Assembly: GCA_900553105.1 (NCBI GenBank)
Contig: USCE01000006.1
Span: 1 to 29,097 of the forward strand
Length of the DNA stretch: 29,097 bases
Direction: 5' to 3'
Source: an uncultured Sutterella sp.
Lineage (GTDB): Bacteria; Pseudomonadota; Gammaproteobacteria; Burkholderiales; Burkholderiaceae_F
A program made the translations under genes and the position numbers. The notes beneath the pieces are model-generated. The model had not been told where the DNA came from and did not search any database. It worked only from the letters and a program-made list of their open reading frames with translations. The number at the start of each line of letters is the position of its first letter. The first letter of the stretch is position 1. Positions 8,324-15,960 of the stretch are shown here, in pieces.

Positions 8324-9727
8324 ATGAGTATCGGACAGATCGTTCAGGTCATTGGCGCTGTGGTGGACATTGAGTTCCCGCGCGATCAAATGCCCAAAGT
8401 TTACGATGCCCTCATCTTGGAAAAGGATGAAAAGAACACTCTTGCTGAAGAAGGTTTGACTTTCGAAGTGCAACAACAGTTAGGCGACGGCGTGGTTCGC
8501 ACCATTGCTATGGGTGCCTCTGAAGGTTTGCAACGCGGCATGAAGGTTCGTAGCACGGGCGCTGGTATTAGCGTTCCCGTCGGCCCGAAGACGTTGGGCC
8601 GTATTATGGACGTATTGGGTCGCCCGATTGACGACTGCGGCCCGATTGGCGAAGAAGAACGCCGTGAAATTCACCGTCCTGCTCCGAAATTTGACGAATT
8701 GAGCCCGTCGGTGGACTTGCTTGAAACTGGTATTAAAGTGATTGACTTGATCTGCCCCTTCGCTAAGGGCGGTAAGGTTGGTCTCTTCGGTGGTGCCGGT
8801 GTGGGTAAGACCGTGAACATGATGGAGTTGATCAACAATATTGCTAAGCAATACGGTGGTTACTCCGTGTTCGCCGGTGTGGGCGAACGTACCCGTGAAG
8901 GTAATGACTTCTACCACGAAATGGAAGAATCTCACGTGCTCGATAAGGTGGCCATGGTGTTCGGTCAGATGAACGAACCTCCGGGCAACCGTCTGCGTGT
9001 GGCTTTGACCGGTTTGACGATGGCCGAAGCATTCCGTGACGAAGGTCGTGACATCTTGTTGTTCGTTGACAATATTTACCGTTACACCTTGGCTGGTACC
9101 GAAGTGTCGGCCCTTCTCGGTCGTATGCCGTCTGCTGTGGGTTATCAACCGACGTTGGCTGAAGAAATGGGTCGCTTGCAAGAACGTATTACGTCTACGA
9201 AGGTTGGTTCCATCACTTCCATCCAAGCCGTGTACGTGCCTGCTGACGACTTGACTGACCCGTCTCCGGCCACGACCTTTGGTCACCTAGATGCCACCGT
9301 GGTGCTGTCTCGTGACATCGCCGCTTTGGGTATTTATCCGGCCGTGGACCCACTTGACTCGACGAGCCGTCAAGTTGACCCGTTGATCATCGGCGAAGAA
9401 CACTACACGATTTGCCGTCGCGTGCAAGAAACCTTGCAACGCTACAAGGAATTGCGTGACATTATCGCCATTTTGGGTATGGATGAATTGGCTCCGGAAG
9501 ACAAGCTTACGGTTATGCGCGCTCGTAAGATCCAACGCTTCTTGTCTCAACCGTTCCATGTGGCTGAAGTCTTTACCGGTGCTCCCGGTAAGTACGTTCC
9601 GTTGAAAGAAACGATCCGCGGTTTCCGTATGATCGTTGACGGTGAGTGCGACGCTTTGCCCGAACAAGCTTTCTACATGGTTGGTACCATCGACGAAGCT
9701 TTTGAAAAAGCCAAGCAAATGCACTAA
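8324..9727 (+). CDS. atpD: F0F1 ATP synthase subunit beta (catalytic)
   Basis: 467 residues. Beta carries the catalytic ATP sites. The P-loop GGAGVGKT is at residues 156-163, and the catalytic glutamate Glu188 lies in GERTREGND. The VDNIYRYTLAGTEVSALLGR segment and the C-terminal RKIQRFLSQPFHVAEVFTG are also conserved. The torque-transmitting DELSEED loop reads DELAPED, a mild variant. SD GAGG sits before ATG 8324. Codon bias is as strong as in atpA. Confidence 0.99.
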   Translation: MSIGQIVQVIGAVVDIEFPRDQMPKVYDALILEKDEKNTLAEEGLTFEVQQQLGDGVVRTIAMGASEGLQRGMKVRSTGAGISVPVGPKTLGRIMDVLGRPIDDCGPIGEEERREIHRPAPKFDELSPSVDLLETGIKVIDLICPFAKGGKVGLFGGAGVGKTVNMMELINNIAKQYGGYSVFAGVGERTREGNDFYHEMEESHVLDKVAMVFGQMNEPPGNRLRVALTGLTMAEAFRDEGRDILLFVDNIYRYTLAGTEVSALLGRMPSAVGYQPTLAEEMGRLQERITSTKVGSITSIQAVYVPADDLTDPSPATTFGHLDATVVLSRDIAALGIYPAVDPLDSTSRQVDPLIIGEEHYTICRRVQETLQRYKELRDIIAILGMDELAPEDKLTVMRARKIQRFLSQPFHVAEVFTGAPGKYVPLKETIRGFRMIVDGECDALPEQAFYMVGTIDEAFEKAKQMH

Positions 9728-9730
9728 TAG

Positions 9731-9775
9731 GTTCGGTTATCGGTCGTTGATTTCTCAACAATCGATAACCGGAAC
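9731..9775 (+). promoter_or_regulatory. Stem-loop between atpD and atpC
   Basis: GGTTATCG (9735-9742) pairs perfectly with CGATAACC (9763-9770). An inner hairpin GTTGA/TCAAC (9746-9750 with 9755-9759) caps it around TTTC. The base is extended by GTTC (9731-9734) with GAAC (9772-9775) across a one-base bulge. No T tract follows, so termination is unlikely. The structure ends just ahead of the atpC ribosome binding site GGAG (9784-9787). Confidence 0.55.
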
Positions 9776-9793
9776 ACGACCACGGAGCAACTT

Positions 9794-10213
9794 ATGTCTA
9801 CGATTAAAGTTGACGTCGTTAGCGCAGAAGAGCAGATCTTCTCCGGTGATGCCGAATTCGTTGCGCTTCCTGGTGAAGCCGGTGAATTGGGGATCCTGCC
9901 TCAACACACGCCGTTGATTTCGCTCATTAAGCCGGGCTTTGTGCGAATCACTTTGCCCAATACGAAAGAAGTCAAGCAGGTGTTCGTTGCGGGTGGCGTG
10001 ATTGAAGTGCAACCGCATCATGTCACTGTTTTGGCTGATACCGCTATCCGTTCGGAAGAAATGGATCGTGCCAAAACCGAAAAAGCCTTGGCAGCGGCTC
10101 GAGAAGCTCGTAGCAAGGCTACGAGCGAAGTCGATTTGGCCAAGCTCGATGCAGAGTTGGCAATCTTGGCAGCGGAATTGGCCGCTATCGAGAAACTCAA
10201 GCGTCATCACTAA
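9794..10213 (+). CDS. atpC: F0F1 ATP synthase subunit epsilon
   Basis: 139 residues, last gene of the operon. Epsilon binds gamma at the foot of the central stalk and can inhibit ATP hydrolysis. The N-terminal beta-barrel domain shows IKVDVVSAEEQIFSGDAEFV and the family block GELGILPQHTPLISLIKPG (about 32-50). Two Ala-rich C-terminal helices follow (residues 85-139). GGAG lies six bases before ATG 9794. Separated from atpD by a 66-base gap containing a stem-loop. Confidence 0.97.
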   Translation: MSTIKVDVVSAEEQIFSGDAEFVALPGEAGELGILPQHTPLISLIKPGFVRITLPNTKEVKQVFVAGGVIEVQPHHVTVLADTAIRSEEMDRAKTEKALAAAREARSKATSEVDLAKLDAELAILAAELAAIEKLKRHH

Positions 10214-10229
10214 GCGCGAAAGCGACCAG

Positions 10230-10266
10230 AAAAAGGCAGGTGCTGGAAAAGCATCTGCCTTTTTTG
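10230..10266 (+). terminator. Terminator of the atp operon
   Basis: AGGCAGGTGCT (about 10234-10244) pairs with AGCATCTGCCT (10250-10260) with one G-T wobble. The stem is flanked by A residues on the left and TTTTTT on the right, so the 5' and 3' flanks also pair. This is a textbook intrinsic terminator about 20 bases after atpC. Confidence 0.93.
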
Positions 10267-10340
10267 CGTTTTGTCATAGTCAACGAGTTTATTTAGAGGT
10301 AGGATAAAAACATGAAAACAAATTATCGAAGGCAAATGCT

Positions 10341-10736
10341 ATGAAAGTTTTGGTCTGTACTGATGGCTCTGAATTGAGCGCTAAAGCTGTAGATGCTGCA
10401 ATTGGAATTGCTGAACCGCTCCAAGCGGAGTTGATTGGTATGACAGCGGTCAAGGGGGCGGAACCTGCCGACGGTTTGGCTGGCGAGTCTGTGGATGTTC
10501 AGAAGCGTTTGAGTGATATTTATGAGGCTGCTAAAGCTGCCGGTGTTGCCTGTCGAGTTACCGCCGTTCATGGAGATGCTCCGTGGCAGTGCATCATCCA
10601 GATTGCCAAGGACGAGAACGTTGACTACGTGGTGATGGCTAGCCGGGGGATGGGCAGTATAGGCAGTCTGTTTATCGGCAGTGAAACACAAAAAACGCTG
10701 GCTCAGATTGATCGTCCTGTGTTGGTTGTACGCTAA
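10341..10736 (+). CDS. Universal stress protein (UspA family)
   Basis: 131 residues, a single Usp domain. The N-terminus MKVLVCTDGSELSAKAVDAA is the typical first strand with the conserved Asp and Ser. The C-terminal nucleotide-binding loop reads ASRGMGSIGSLFIGS. It keeps the second Gly and the final Gly-Ser of the G-2x-G-9x-G(S/T) motif but has Ala at the first Gly, so ATP binding is likely but not certain. Proteins of this family accumulate under starvation or stress; the precise role here is unknown. Monocistronic: an intrinsic terminator precedes it and a large hairpin follows it. Confidence 0.9.
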   Translation: MKVLVCTDGSELSAKAVDAAIGIAEPLQAELIGMTAVKGAEPADGLAGESVDVQKRLSDIYEAAKAAGVACRVTAVHGDAPWQCIIQIAKDENVDYVVMASRGMGSIGSLFIGSETQKTLAQIDRPVLVVR

Positions 10737-10749
10737 CTGACCGCACAAA

Positions 10750-10791
10750 GCCCACCCGATGTGCCGGCCGGTGAAGCTGGCCAGGGTGGGC
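10750..10791. terminator. Branched terminator-like hairpin between usp and yggU
   Basis: GCCCACCC (10750-10757) pairs perfectly with GGGTGGGC (10784-10791). Inside, GGCC repeats can form a smaller GC-rich hairpin. The following sequence is only moderately T-rich (CTTGTTTGTTCTT). Lying between convergent genes, it may stop transcription from both sides. Confidence 0.6.
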
Positions 10792-10828
10792 GCTTGTTTG
10801 TTCTTAACGAACTCTTAAGTCTAGCTAC

Positions 10829-11131
10829 TTATCCTTGCATCGACAGCGTATCGGCACAACTTTGTGCGTCGATATTTTTAATAAATATCCGTTTTTCCCG
10901 ACTGGTTTCCCCTGCAATGATCTCAATTTGAGATTTGGGGATTCTTAGCTGTCGTTTGAGAAAATCAATCAGGGTAGCGTTAGCCTTGCCGTCAACCGGC
11001 GGACAGGCTACAGCAATTTTGAGCTTTTCTCCGTAAAGACCTACGACAGCGGTGCGTTTTGCACCAGGTTGAGCATGGATATTGATGACAACGCCGTGTT
11101 CTTTGGGCGTTAACCAAGAGGGCAGGGGCAT
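10829..11131 (-). CDS. DUF167 family protein (YggU-like)
   Basis: 100 residues on the minus strand. The core GVVINIHAQPGAKRTAVVGL, then KIAVACPPVDGKAN and the C-terminal QIEIIAGETSREKRIFI, are the conserved blocks of the DUF167/YggU family. These are small alpha/beta proteins whose biochemical role is not settled. GGAG sits six bases before the ATG. The start faces hemE with under 20 bases between the two start codons, so both promoters must lie within the opposite gene. It converges on usp. Confidence 0.9.
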   Translation of the reverse strand: MPLPSWLTPKEHGVVINIHAQPGAKRTAVVGLYGEKLKIAVACPPVDGKANATLIDFLKRQLRIPKSQIEIIAGETSREKRIFIKNIDAQSCADTLSMQG

Positions 11132-11149
11132 CAGAGCTCCGTGAACAAG

Positions 11150-12220
11150 ATGAATAGACCCACTAATGATACGTTTTTACGCGCTCTTTTGCGCCAACAA
11201 TGCGATTACACTCCGGTGTGGCTGATGAGGCAGGCCGGGCGTTATTTAAGCGAATATAACGCAACAAGAGCCAAAGCTGGCAGTTTTATGAAGCTTGCCC
11301 AGTCCCCGCAGTTTGCTTGTGAGGTGACACTACAGCCCGTGGAGCGATTTAATTTAGATGCGGCCATTCTTTTCTCGGATATTTTGACGGTGCCCGATGC
11401 GATGGGACTCGGTTTGAGTTTTGTGACTGGCGAAGGACCGAAATTTGCTAAACCGGTCGATAGTGAAGATGCCGTCAATGCGCTCTTTGTTCCCGATCCT
11501 GATGACAAACTTCGGTACGTGATTGACGCAGTTTCAACGATTCGTCGCGCTCTTGATAATCGAGTACCTTTAATCGGCTTTTCGGGAAGTCCTTTTACGC
11601 TTGCTTGCTACATGGTAGAGGGCGGTTCTTCGAAGGATTTTCGAAAAATTAAAACGATGATGTATACACGCCCCGAGCTCTTGCATCGAATCTTGGAAAT
11701 TAATGCGCAAAGTGTAGCAGCGTATTTGAACGCGCAAATTGCAGCCGGTGCGCAAGCCGTACAGATTTTTGACACTTGGGGCGGGGCTTTGGCAAATCGG
11801 GCTTTTGAGGAATTTTCATTAGCCTATATTCGCAAAGTGATTTCATTATTGACCCGCGAGCATGATGGCAAACCGGTTCCTGTTATTTGCTTTACAAAGG
11901 GCGGTGATCAATGGATTGAAGAAATTGCCAAGAGCGGAGCTGATGCCGTGGGTTTAGATTGGTGCAGTGATTTGGCTCAGGTGCGACAACGGACGGGTGA
12001 TAAGGTTGCTTTGCAAGGTAACCTTGATCCGATGGTTTTATTCGGCTCGGAGGCTCTTATTCGTCGAGAGGTTCGTCGTGTAATCGATAATTTCGGTACG
12101 GTTGGAGCCGGTGGTCATGTGTTCAATCTTGGTCACGGGATTAGCCAGTTTACTCCGCCGGAGTCCGTTGCCGTGTTAGTCGATGAGGTCCATTGCTACA
12201 GCCGACAGTATCACGCATAA
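11150..12220 (+). CDS. hemE: Uroporphyrinogen decarboxylase HemE
   Basis: 356 residues from ATG 11150; an in-frame GTG at 11141 would add three residues, and neither has a clear ribosome binding site. HemE removes four carboxyl groups from uroporphyrinogen III to give coproporphyrinogen III in heme synthesis, in the cytosol. Signatures are PVWLMRQAGRYLSEY near the N-terminus (catalytic Arg region), ILFSDILTVPDAMGL (substrate-binding Asp), GFSGSPFTLACYMVEGG and the C-terminal VFNLGHGISQFTPPE. Length is normal (E. coli 354). It is followed by a perfect hairpin and a DnaA-box cluster rather than another heme gene. Confidence 0.97.
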   Translation: MNRPTNDTFLRALLRQQCDYTPVWLMRQAGRYLSEYNATRAKAGSFMKLAQSPQFACEVTLQPVERFNLDAAILFSDILTVPDAMGLGLSFVTGEGPKFAKPVDSEDAVNALFVPDPDDKLRYVIDAVSTIRRALDNRVPLIGFSGSPFTLACYMVEGGSSKDFRKIKTMMYTRPELLHRILEINAQSVAAYLNAQIAAGAQAVQIFDTWGGALANRAFEEFSLAYIRKVISLLTREHDGKPVPVICFTKGGDQWIEEIAKSGADAVGLDWCSDLAQVRQRTGDKVALQGNLDPMVLFGSEALIRREVRRVIDNFGTVGAGGHVFNLGHGISQFTPPESVAVLVDEVHCYSRQYHA

Positions 12221-12281
12221 GACAGTTATCCACAAACTTATCCACATGTTGTGTGGATAGTGAAAAATCCTTGTAAATTAT

Positions 12282-12319
12282 AGGGTTATCAATTTTTGAA
12301 ATTGATAACCCTTTGATTT
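12282..12319 (+). terminator. hemE terminator / perfect 14-bp inverted repeat
   Basis: The arms AGGGTTATCAATTT (12282-12295) and AAATTGATAACCCT (12299-12312) pair without mismatch around a 3-base loop, followed by TTGATTTTT. It is positioned to stop hemE transcription before it crosses the second group of DnaA boxes. The palindrome could also act as a protein-binding or cruciform-forming element. Confidence 0.75.
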
Positions 12320-12523
12320 TTAATAGAAATTTGTAAGTCATTGAAGATTCGACTGTTTACGGAAGATTGAGCTTGAATGCTTAAAAATGCGTCAATTGGC
12401 GAATTTATTCACAAAGTTATCCACATAAAAGATAGTTGCAAGCGTTAATTTATTGATTAAAAGGATTTTTTAACAATTCTGTAACAAAAGAAGATCACGA
12501 GGCGAGATTCTGACGAAATCTTT

Positions 12524-12551
12524 TTGGTCAGACAACGTGTTTGGCTACAAT
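12524..12551 (+). promoter_or_regulatory. Possible priA promoter
   Basis: TTGGTC (12524-12529), a 16-base spacer and TACAAT (12546-12551) lie about 30 bases before the priA start. It is a moderate sigma70 match, and the only reasonable one close to the gene. Confidence 0.4.
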
Positions 12552-12579
12552 TAATGCCAATTCATTTTGAAGAGAAAAG

Positions 12580-14604
12580 ATGTCACAAGAGCGTTTTGTC
12601 CAAGTTGTACTCGATGTGCCCGCATTGCCGATTTTGACTTATAAGGTTGATGAAGGCGAGCCTAGGGTTGGAGATCGTTGCGTGGTACCGTTAGGTGCCA
12701 GGCGTGAGCTTGGGCTTATTGTCGGCCTGAGCGATCATAGTGACATTGATGCAAAAAAGTGCAAGCCTTACCAAAGGCTGATTAATGAAATAACGCCTTT
12801 GTCAGCTCAATGGTTGAAATTTACTAAATTTGCAGCCGACTATTACCAGCATACTTGGGGTGAAGTCGCCTTAGCTAATTTGCCGCAGTTTTTTCGCTCC
12901 AAACCCGGGCCGCGCTACATGGCCTCTTTGGCAAGACTTCGAACGCCTTATAAATCATCAAAAGCAAAAACTGCGCCAAGACTAACTCTCAATGATGAGC
13001 AGGAGCTTGCCGTTGAGACAGTGAAGAAACATTGCGGCTTTGGTGCATTTGTGCTTCACGGTGTGACCGGAAGTGGTAAAACCGAAGTTTATCTTCGGAT
13101 GATGGACTCGGTTTTTGAAAAAAATCCTCTGGCTCAGGTACTTTTTTTGGTACCGGAAATTAACCTGACGCCACAGTTGGAGTCTCGCGTCCGAGCGCAT
13201 TTCCCCGATAAAGAAATTGTCACGATGCACTCCGGATTGTCACACGGGCAAAGAGCAAAAGCCTGGCTTGCCATGCATGAGCAACGTGCGCAGGTATTGA
13301 TTGGTACTCGGATGGCTATTTTCGCGAGCGTACCGGCACTTTCTCTCGTGATTGTCGACGAAGAGCATGATCTTTCGTATAAGGCCGGTGACGGGATTCG
13401 TTACTCGGCTCGTGATTTGGCTGTCAAACGAGCCCAAATGTTGGGTATTGTTGTGGTTTTAGGTTCTGCTACACCTTCATTGGAGACGTGGGCGAATACT
13501 CGATCGGGCAGTTATCACCTTTTGACACTTTCCAGGCGAGCCGTGCAGGCTGCGGTCATGCCACAGCTGCGAGTCATCGACCCCCGACATTCAACGCTCA
13601 TTAAAGGCATCAGTACGGATATTGTTGACGCGGTAAAAGACTGTCTCTTGCGAGGTGAGCAATGCATCATATTTTTAAATCGCCGGGGTTATGCCCCCGT
13701 GATAACTTGTACGAGTTGCGGTTGGTTGTCCAAATGCCCGCATTGTTCGACTTATGCGGTCTATCACAAAGACCGTGCTCGTCTGATTTGTCACCATTGC
13801 GGATGGGCGCATCCGGTCTATAGGCGTTGTCCTGATTGTGGTAACGTGGATTTAATTCCGATGGGTGCGGGAACGCAACGAGTAGAGGAAACGATTTCGC
13901 AGCTTTGGCCTGAGGCTAGGATTTTGCGAATTGACCGAGATACAACACAACGAAAAGATGCTGCAGAAAAAGCATTCGCTTCAGTGCATGCCGGTGATGT
14001 AGATATTCTCGTGGGTACGCAGATGGTGGCAAAGGGTCACGACTTTCAAAACGTGACGCTGGTGGTCGTACTCAATATCGATGCGCAGTTAGTCAGTGCC
14101 AATCCTCGAGGAGAAGAAAGAGCTTTTGCCAATCTGATGCAGGTGGCAGGCCGAGCCGGCCGGGCTGGTTCTAGAGCCGAGATTCTTGTGCAAAGTCGTT
14201 TTGGCGATAGACTGATTTTTCAAGCTTTGGCGGCTCAAAATTATTGTCTTTTTGCCGACAGGCTCTTGCAAGAGCGTCAAGGTGAGTGCGCAGCTCCGTT
14301 TGTCAGTCAAGCGCTTTTAACCGCCGATGCTTCTGATATCGATAAGGCGTTGGAGTTTTTGCGTCTTGCGGCACAACAAGCCGAGGCGATACGGGCTCGC
14401 TATACGGAATTTGCCGATGTCACTGTCTACGATCCTATCCCGATGGCTCTTTTGCGTGTCGCTGATCGCGAACGCGGCCAGCTTCTCGTGGAGGCCAACA
14501 GCAAAGCGCGACTGAACCGTTTCTTACGACTTTGGTATCAGGCAGTGGTCGGTTTGAAAAGTGCGGTACGCTGGTCAATCGATGTCGACCCTATAGACGT
14601 GTAA
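12580..14604 (+). CDS. priA: Primosomal replication-restart helicase PriA
   Basis: 674 residues, somewhat shorter than the 732-residue E. coli protein. PriA recognises stalled forks and D-loops and reloads the replicative helicase. The N-terminal DNA-binding domain (about 1-105) is followed by the helicase P-loop GVTGSGKT (161-168) and the DEEH box (260-263). Eight zinc-binding cysteines are Cys377, 380, 386, 389, 404, 407, 417 and 420. Helicase motifs V and VI include VGTQMVAKGHDF and QVAGRAGRAG. Only a weak purine-rich ribosome binding site precedes ATG 12580. The gene sits immediately after the DnaA-box cluster. Confidence 0.97.
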   Translation: MSQERFVQVVLDVPALPILTYKVDEGEPRVGDRCVVPLGARRELGLIVGLSDHSDIDAKKCKPYQRLINEITPLSAQWLKFTKFAADYYQHTWGEVALANLPQFFRSKPGPRYMASLARLRTPYKSSKAKTAPRLTLNDEQELAVETVKKHCGFGAFVLHGVTGSGKTEVYLRMMDSVFEKNPLAQVLFLVPEINLTPQLESRVRAHFPDKEIVTMHSGLSHGQRAKAWLAMHEQRAQVLIGTRMAIFASVPALSLVIVDEEHDLSYKAGDGIRYSARDLAVKRAQMLGIVVVLGSATPSLETWANTRSGSYHLLTLSRRAVQAAVMPQLRVIDPRHSTLIKGISTDIVDAVKDCLLRGEQCIIFLNRRGYAPVITCTSCGWLSKCPHCSTYAVYHKDRARLICHHCGWAHPVYRRCPDCGNVDLIPMGAGTQRVEETISQLWPEARILRIDRDTTQRKDAAEKAFASVHAGDVDILVGTQMVAKGHDFQNVTLVVVLNIDAQLVSANPRGEERAFANLMQVAGRAGRAGSRAEILVQSRFGDRLIFQALAAQNYCLFADRLLQERQGECAAPFVSQALLTADASDIDKALEFLRLAAQQAEAIRARYTEFADVTVYDPIPMALLRVADRERGQLLVEANSKARLNRFLRLWYQAVVGLKSAVRWSIDVDPIDV

Positions 14605-14610
14605 CCAAAG

Positions 14611-14638
14611 TCGACAACAGCGAAAAATCCCTTATAAG
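14611..14638 (+). promoter_or_regulatory. Possible tRNA-Arg promoter
   Basis: TCGACA (14611-14616), a 16-base spacer and TATAAG (14633-14638) would start transcription about 15 bases before the tRNA. A perfect TATAAT at 14644-14649 lacks a matching -35 box and is closer to the tRNA than usual. Which one is used cannot be decided by eye. Confidence 0.35.
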
Positions 14639-14659
14639 TTCTTTATAATCAAAAATCCT

Positions 14660-14734
14660 GCCTCCGTGGTGAAGTGGATATCATGCGACCCTCCGAAGGT
14701 CGCGTCACAGGTTCGATTCCTGTCGGAGGTGCCA
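14660..14734 (+). tRNA. tRNA-Arg (anticodon CCG)
   Basis: The full 75-base cloverleaf can be folded. The acceptor stem is GCCTCCG with CGGAGGT, then discriminator G and an encoded CCA. The D-arm is GTGA/TCAT and the anticodon stem CGACC/GGTCG with loop CTCCGAA. The T-arm is ACAGG/CCTGT with loop TTCGATT. The anticodon CCG at 14693-14695 reads the CGG arginine codon. The 1-72 and 10-25 pairs are G-U wobbles; all other stem pairs are Watson-Crick. It lies between priA and the DUF971 gene with no visible terminator of its own. Confidence 0.95.
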
Positions 14735-14758
14735 GGTTCGAATTATTTGGTTTGCGTA

Positions 14759-15166
14759 ATGCAAGTACCCTCTGAAATCACCTATCACCAAGTCTCCAAT
14801 ACGTTGGAGTTAGCCTACGAGGATGGCTTTCGTTGTTGCTTGCCTGCCGAGTATTTGCGGATATCCAGTCCGTCGGCAGAGGTGCAGGGACATACACCCG
14901 ATCAAGCACAATTGCCTGTCGGTAAGAAAAATGTTCGTATTGTAGACATTGAGCCTATTGGGCTTTATGCCATCAAAATTGTGTTCTCTGATGGGCACGA
15001 TTCTGGTTACTATGATTGGGAATACTTACGGGTATTAGGTCAAGAGCAAACGGATCGTTGGCAACGTTATTTGGATCAACTTCAGGCTATGGATGCCAGT
15101 CGTGATCCCGACGATCTCCGAAATGACATTTTTAAGCCGGTAGCGAAGAAAAGCTGTAGGCATTGA
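14759..15166 (+). CDS. DUF971 family protein
   Basis: 135 residues from ATG 14759. The open frame runs back through the tRNA, which cannot be coding, so this ATG is the first sensible start, though no strong ribosome binding site precedes it. The layout TLELAYEDGFRCCLPAEYLRISSPSAEVQGH, then VRIVDIEPIGLYAIKIVFSDGHDSGYYDWEYLR, is that of DUF971, a small beta-rich domain related to the N-terminal part of gamma-butyrobetaine hydroxylase but without the oxygenase part. Its function is unknown. It ends one base before ubiE, so the two are surely co-transcribed, an association I recall from other betaproteobacteria. Confidence 0.9.
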   Translation: MQVPSEITYHQVSNTLELAYEDGFRCCLPAEYLRISSPSAEVQGHTPDQAQLPVGKKNVRIVDIEPIGLYAIKIVFSDGHDSGYYDWEYLRVLGQEQTDRWQRYLDQLQAMDASRDPDDLRNDIFKPVAKKSCRH

Positions 15167-15167
15167 T

Positions 15168-15929
15168 ATGACAAACAAAGACAATCAACAACGCCAAACC
15201 GACTTCGGTTTTAAGAAAGTGGCCGAAGAAGATAAGGCACGACAAGTTCGTGAAGTTTTTGATTCGGTAGCACCGAAATATGACTTAATGAATGATGTGC
15301 TTTCTTTTGGCATGCATCGCCTTTGGAAACGTTATGCGGTTTACAAAGCTGATATTGATCGTGGAATGAAGGTGTTGGATTTGGCAGCCGGTACGTGTGA
15401 CCTTTCGTTGCAGTTTGCGCCGCGCGTCGGTCGTGACGGCGAAGTGTGGGCAACCGATATCAATCGCGCAATGCTGACTTTAGGGGCTCAGCGTATGCGT
15501 GCTGCCGGTTTTGACAGTCCGGTGGTGCAGTGCGATTGCGAAAAGTTACCCTTTGCTGATGATACATTTCACGTGGTGATGGTCAGTTTCGGTCTTCGTA
15601 ATATGACGCATAAAGACATTGCGTTACGAGAAATGTGTCGTGTATGTCGTCCCGGCGGTAAGGTGCTGGTGTTGGAGTTTTCTAAGGTCAATCGCTTTTT
15701 AGCCCCTTTGTATGATTTTTATTCATTTCGTTTAATGCCCTGGTTGGGCGGTTTGATTTCCGGTGATAGCGACAGTTATCGTTATTTGCCGGAGTCTATT
15801 CGCATGCATCCGGGACAGGCTGAATTGGCACATATGATGACCGAGGCCGGGATGACGGATGTGAAATGGCATAACTTAACGTTTGGCGTATGCGCTTTGC
15901 ATATCGGACGTAAACCCTTAAATGATTAA
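15168..15929 (+). CDS. ubiE: Quinone C-methyltransferase UbiE/MenG
   Basis: 253 residues. UbiE C-methylates demethylmenaquinone and the benzoquinol intermediate of ubiquinone using S-adenosylmethionine. The family signature FDSVAPKYDLMNDVLSFGMH (31-50) is followed by SAM motif I, here VLDLAAGTCDL rather than the usual LAGGTGDL. Then come FADDTFHVVMVSFGLRN and YRYLPESIRMHPGQ near the C-terminus. The Cys in motif I is a small departure and activity is expected. From the sequence alone I cannot tell whether the organism uses menaquinone, ubiquinone or both. It is tightly coupled to DUF971 upstream and followed by a Tim44-like gene. Confidence 0.95.
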   Translation: MTNKDNQQRQTDFGFKKVAEEDKARQVREVFDSVAPKYDLMNDVLSFGMHRLWKRYAVYKADIDRGMKVLDLAAGTCDLSLQFAPRVGRDGEVWATDINRAMLTLGAQRMRAAGFDSPVVQCDCEKLPFADDTFHVVMVSFGLRNMTHKDIALREMCRVCRPGGKVLVLEFSKVNRFLAPLYDFYSFRLMPWLGGLISGDSDSYRYLPESIRMHPGQAELAHMMTEAGMTDVKWHNLTFGVCALHIGRKPLND

Positions 15930-15960
15930 TATTTTTTCTCCTTTGAAATCGGAGCTTGTA

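Larger units (their letters stand above)
12221..12579. other. DnaA-box cluster: candidate oriC or DnaA-binding locus
   Basis: A 359-base AT-rich gap. Exact TTATCCACA boxes lie at 12226-12234, 12238-12246 and 12417-12425. TTATTCACA (fits TTATNCACA) lies at 12405-12413, and an inverted box with one mismatch (TGTGGATAG) at 12252-12260. Boxes occur as two closely spaced groups flanking about 145 bases of AT-rich DNA that include a 14-bp inverted repeat. Box density, spacing and AT content are what a bacterial origin shows; a DnaA-titrating or DnaA-regulated promoter site is the alternative. The window is parAB/parS-associated, which fits an origin-proximal location. Confidence 0.6.

Noticed and set aside
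14666..14758. Upstream extension of the DUF971 frame
   Set aside because: It runs through the tRNA-Arg gene, which folds convincingly; ATG 14759 is the first usable start after it.
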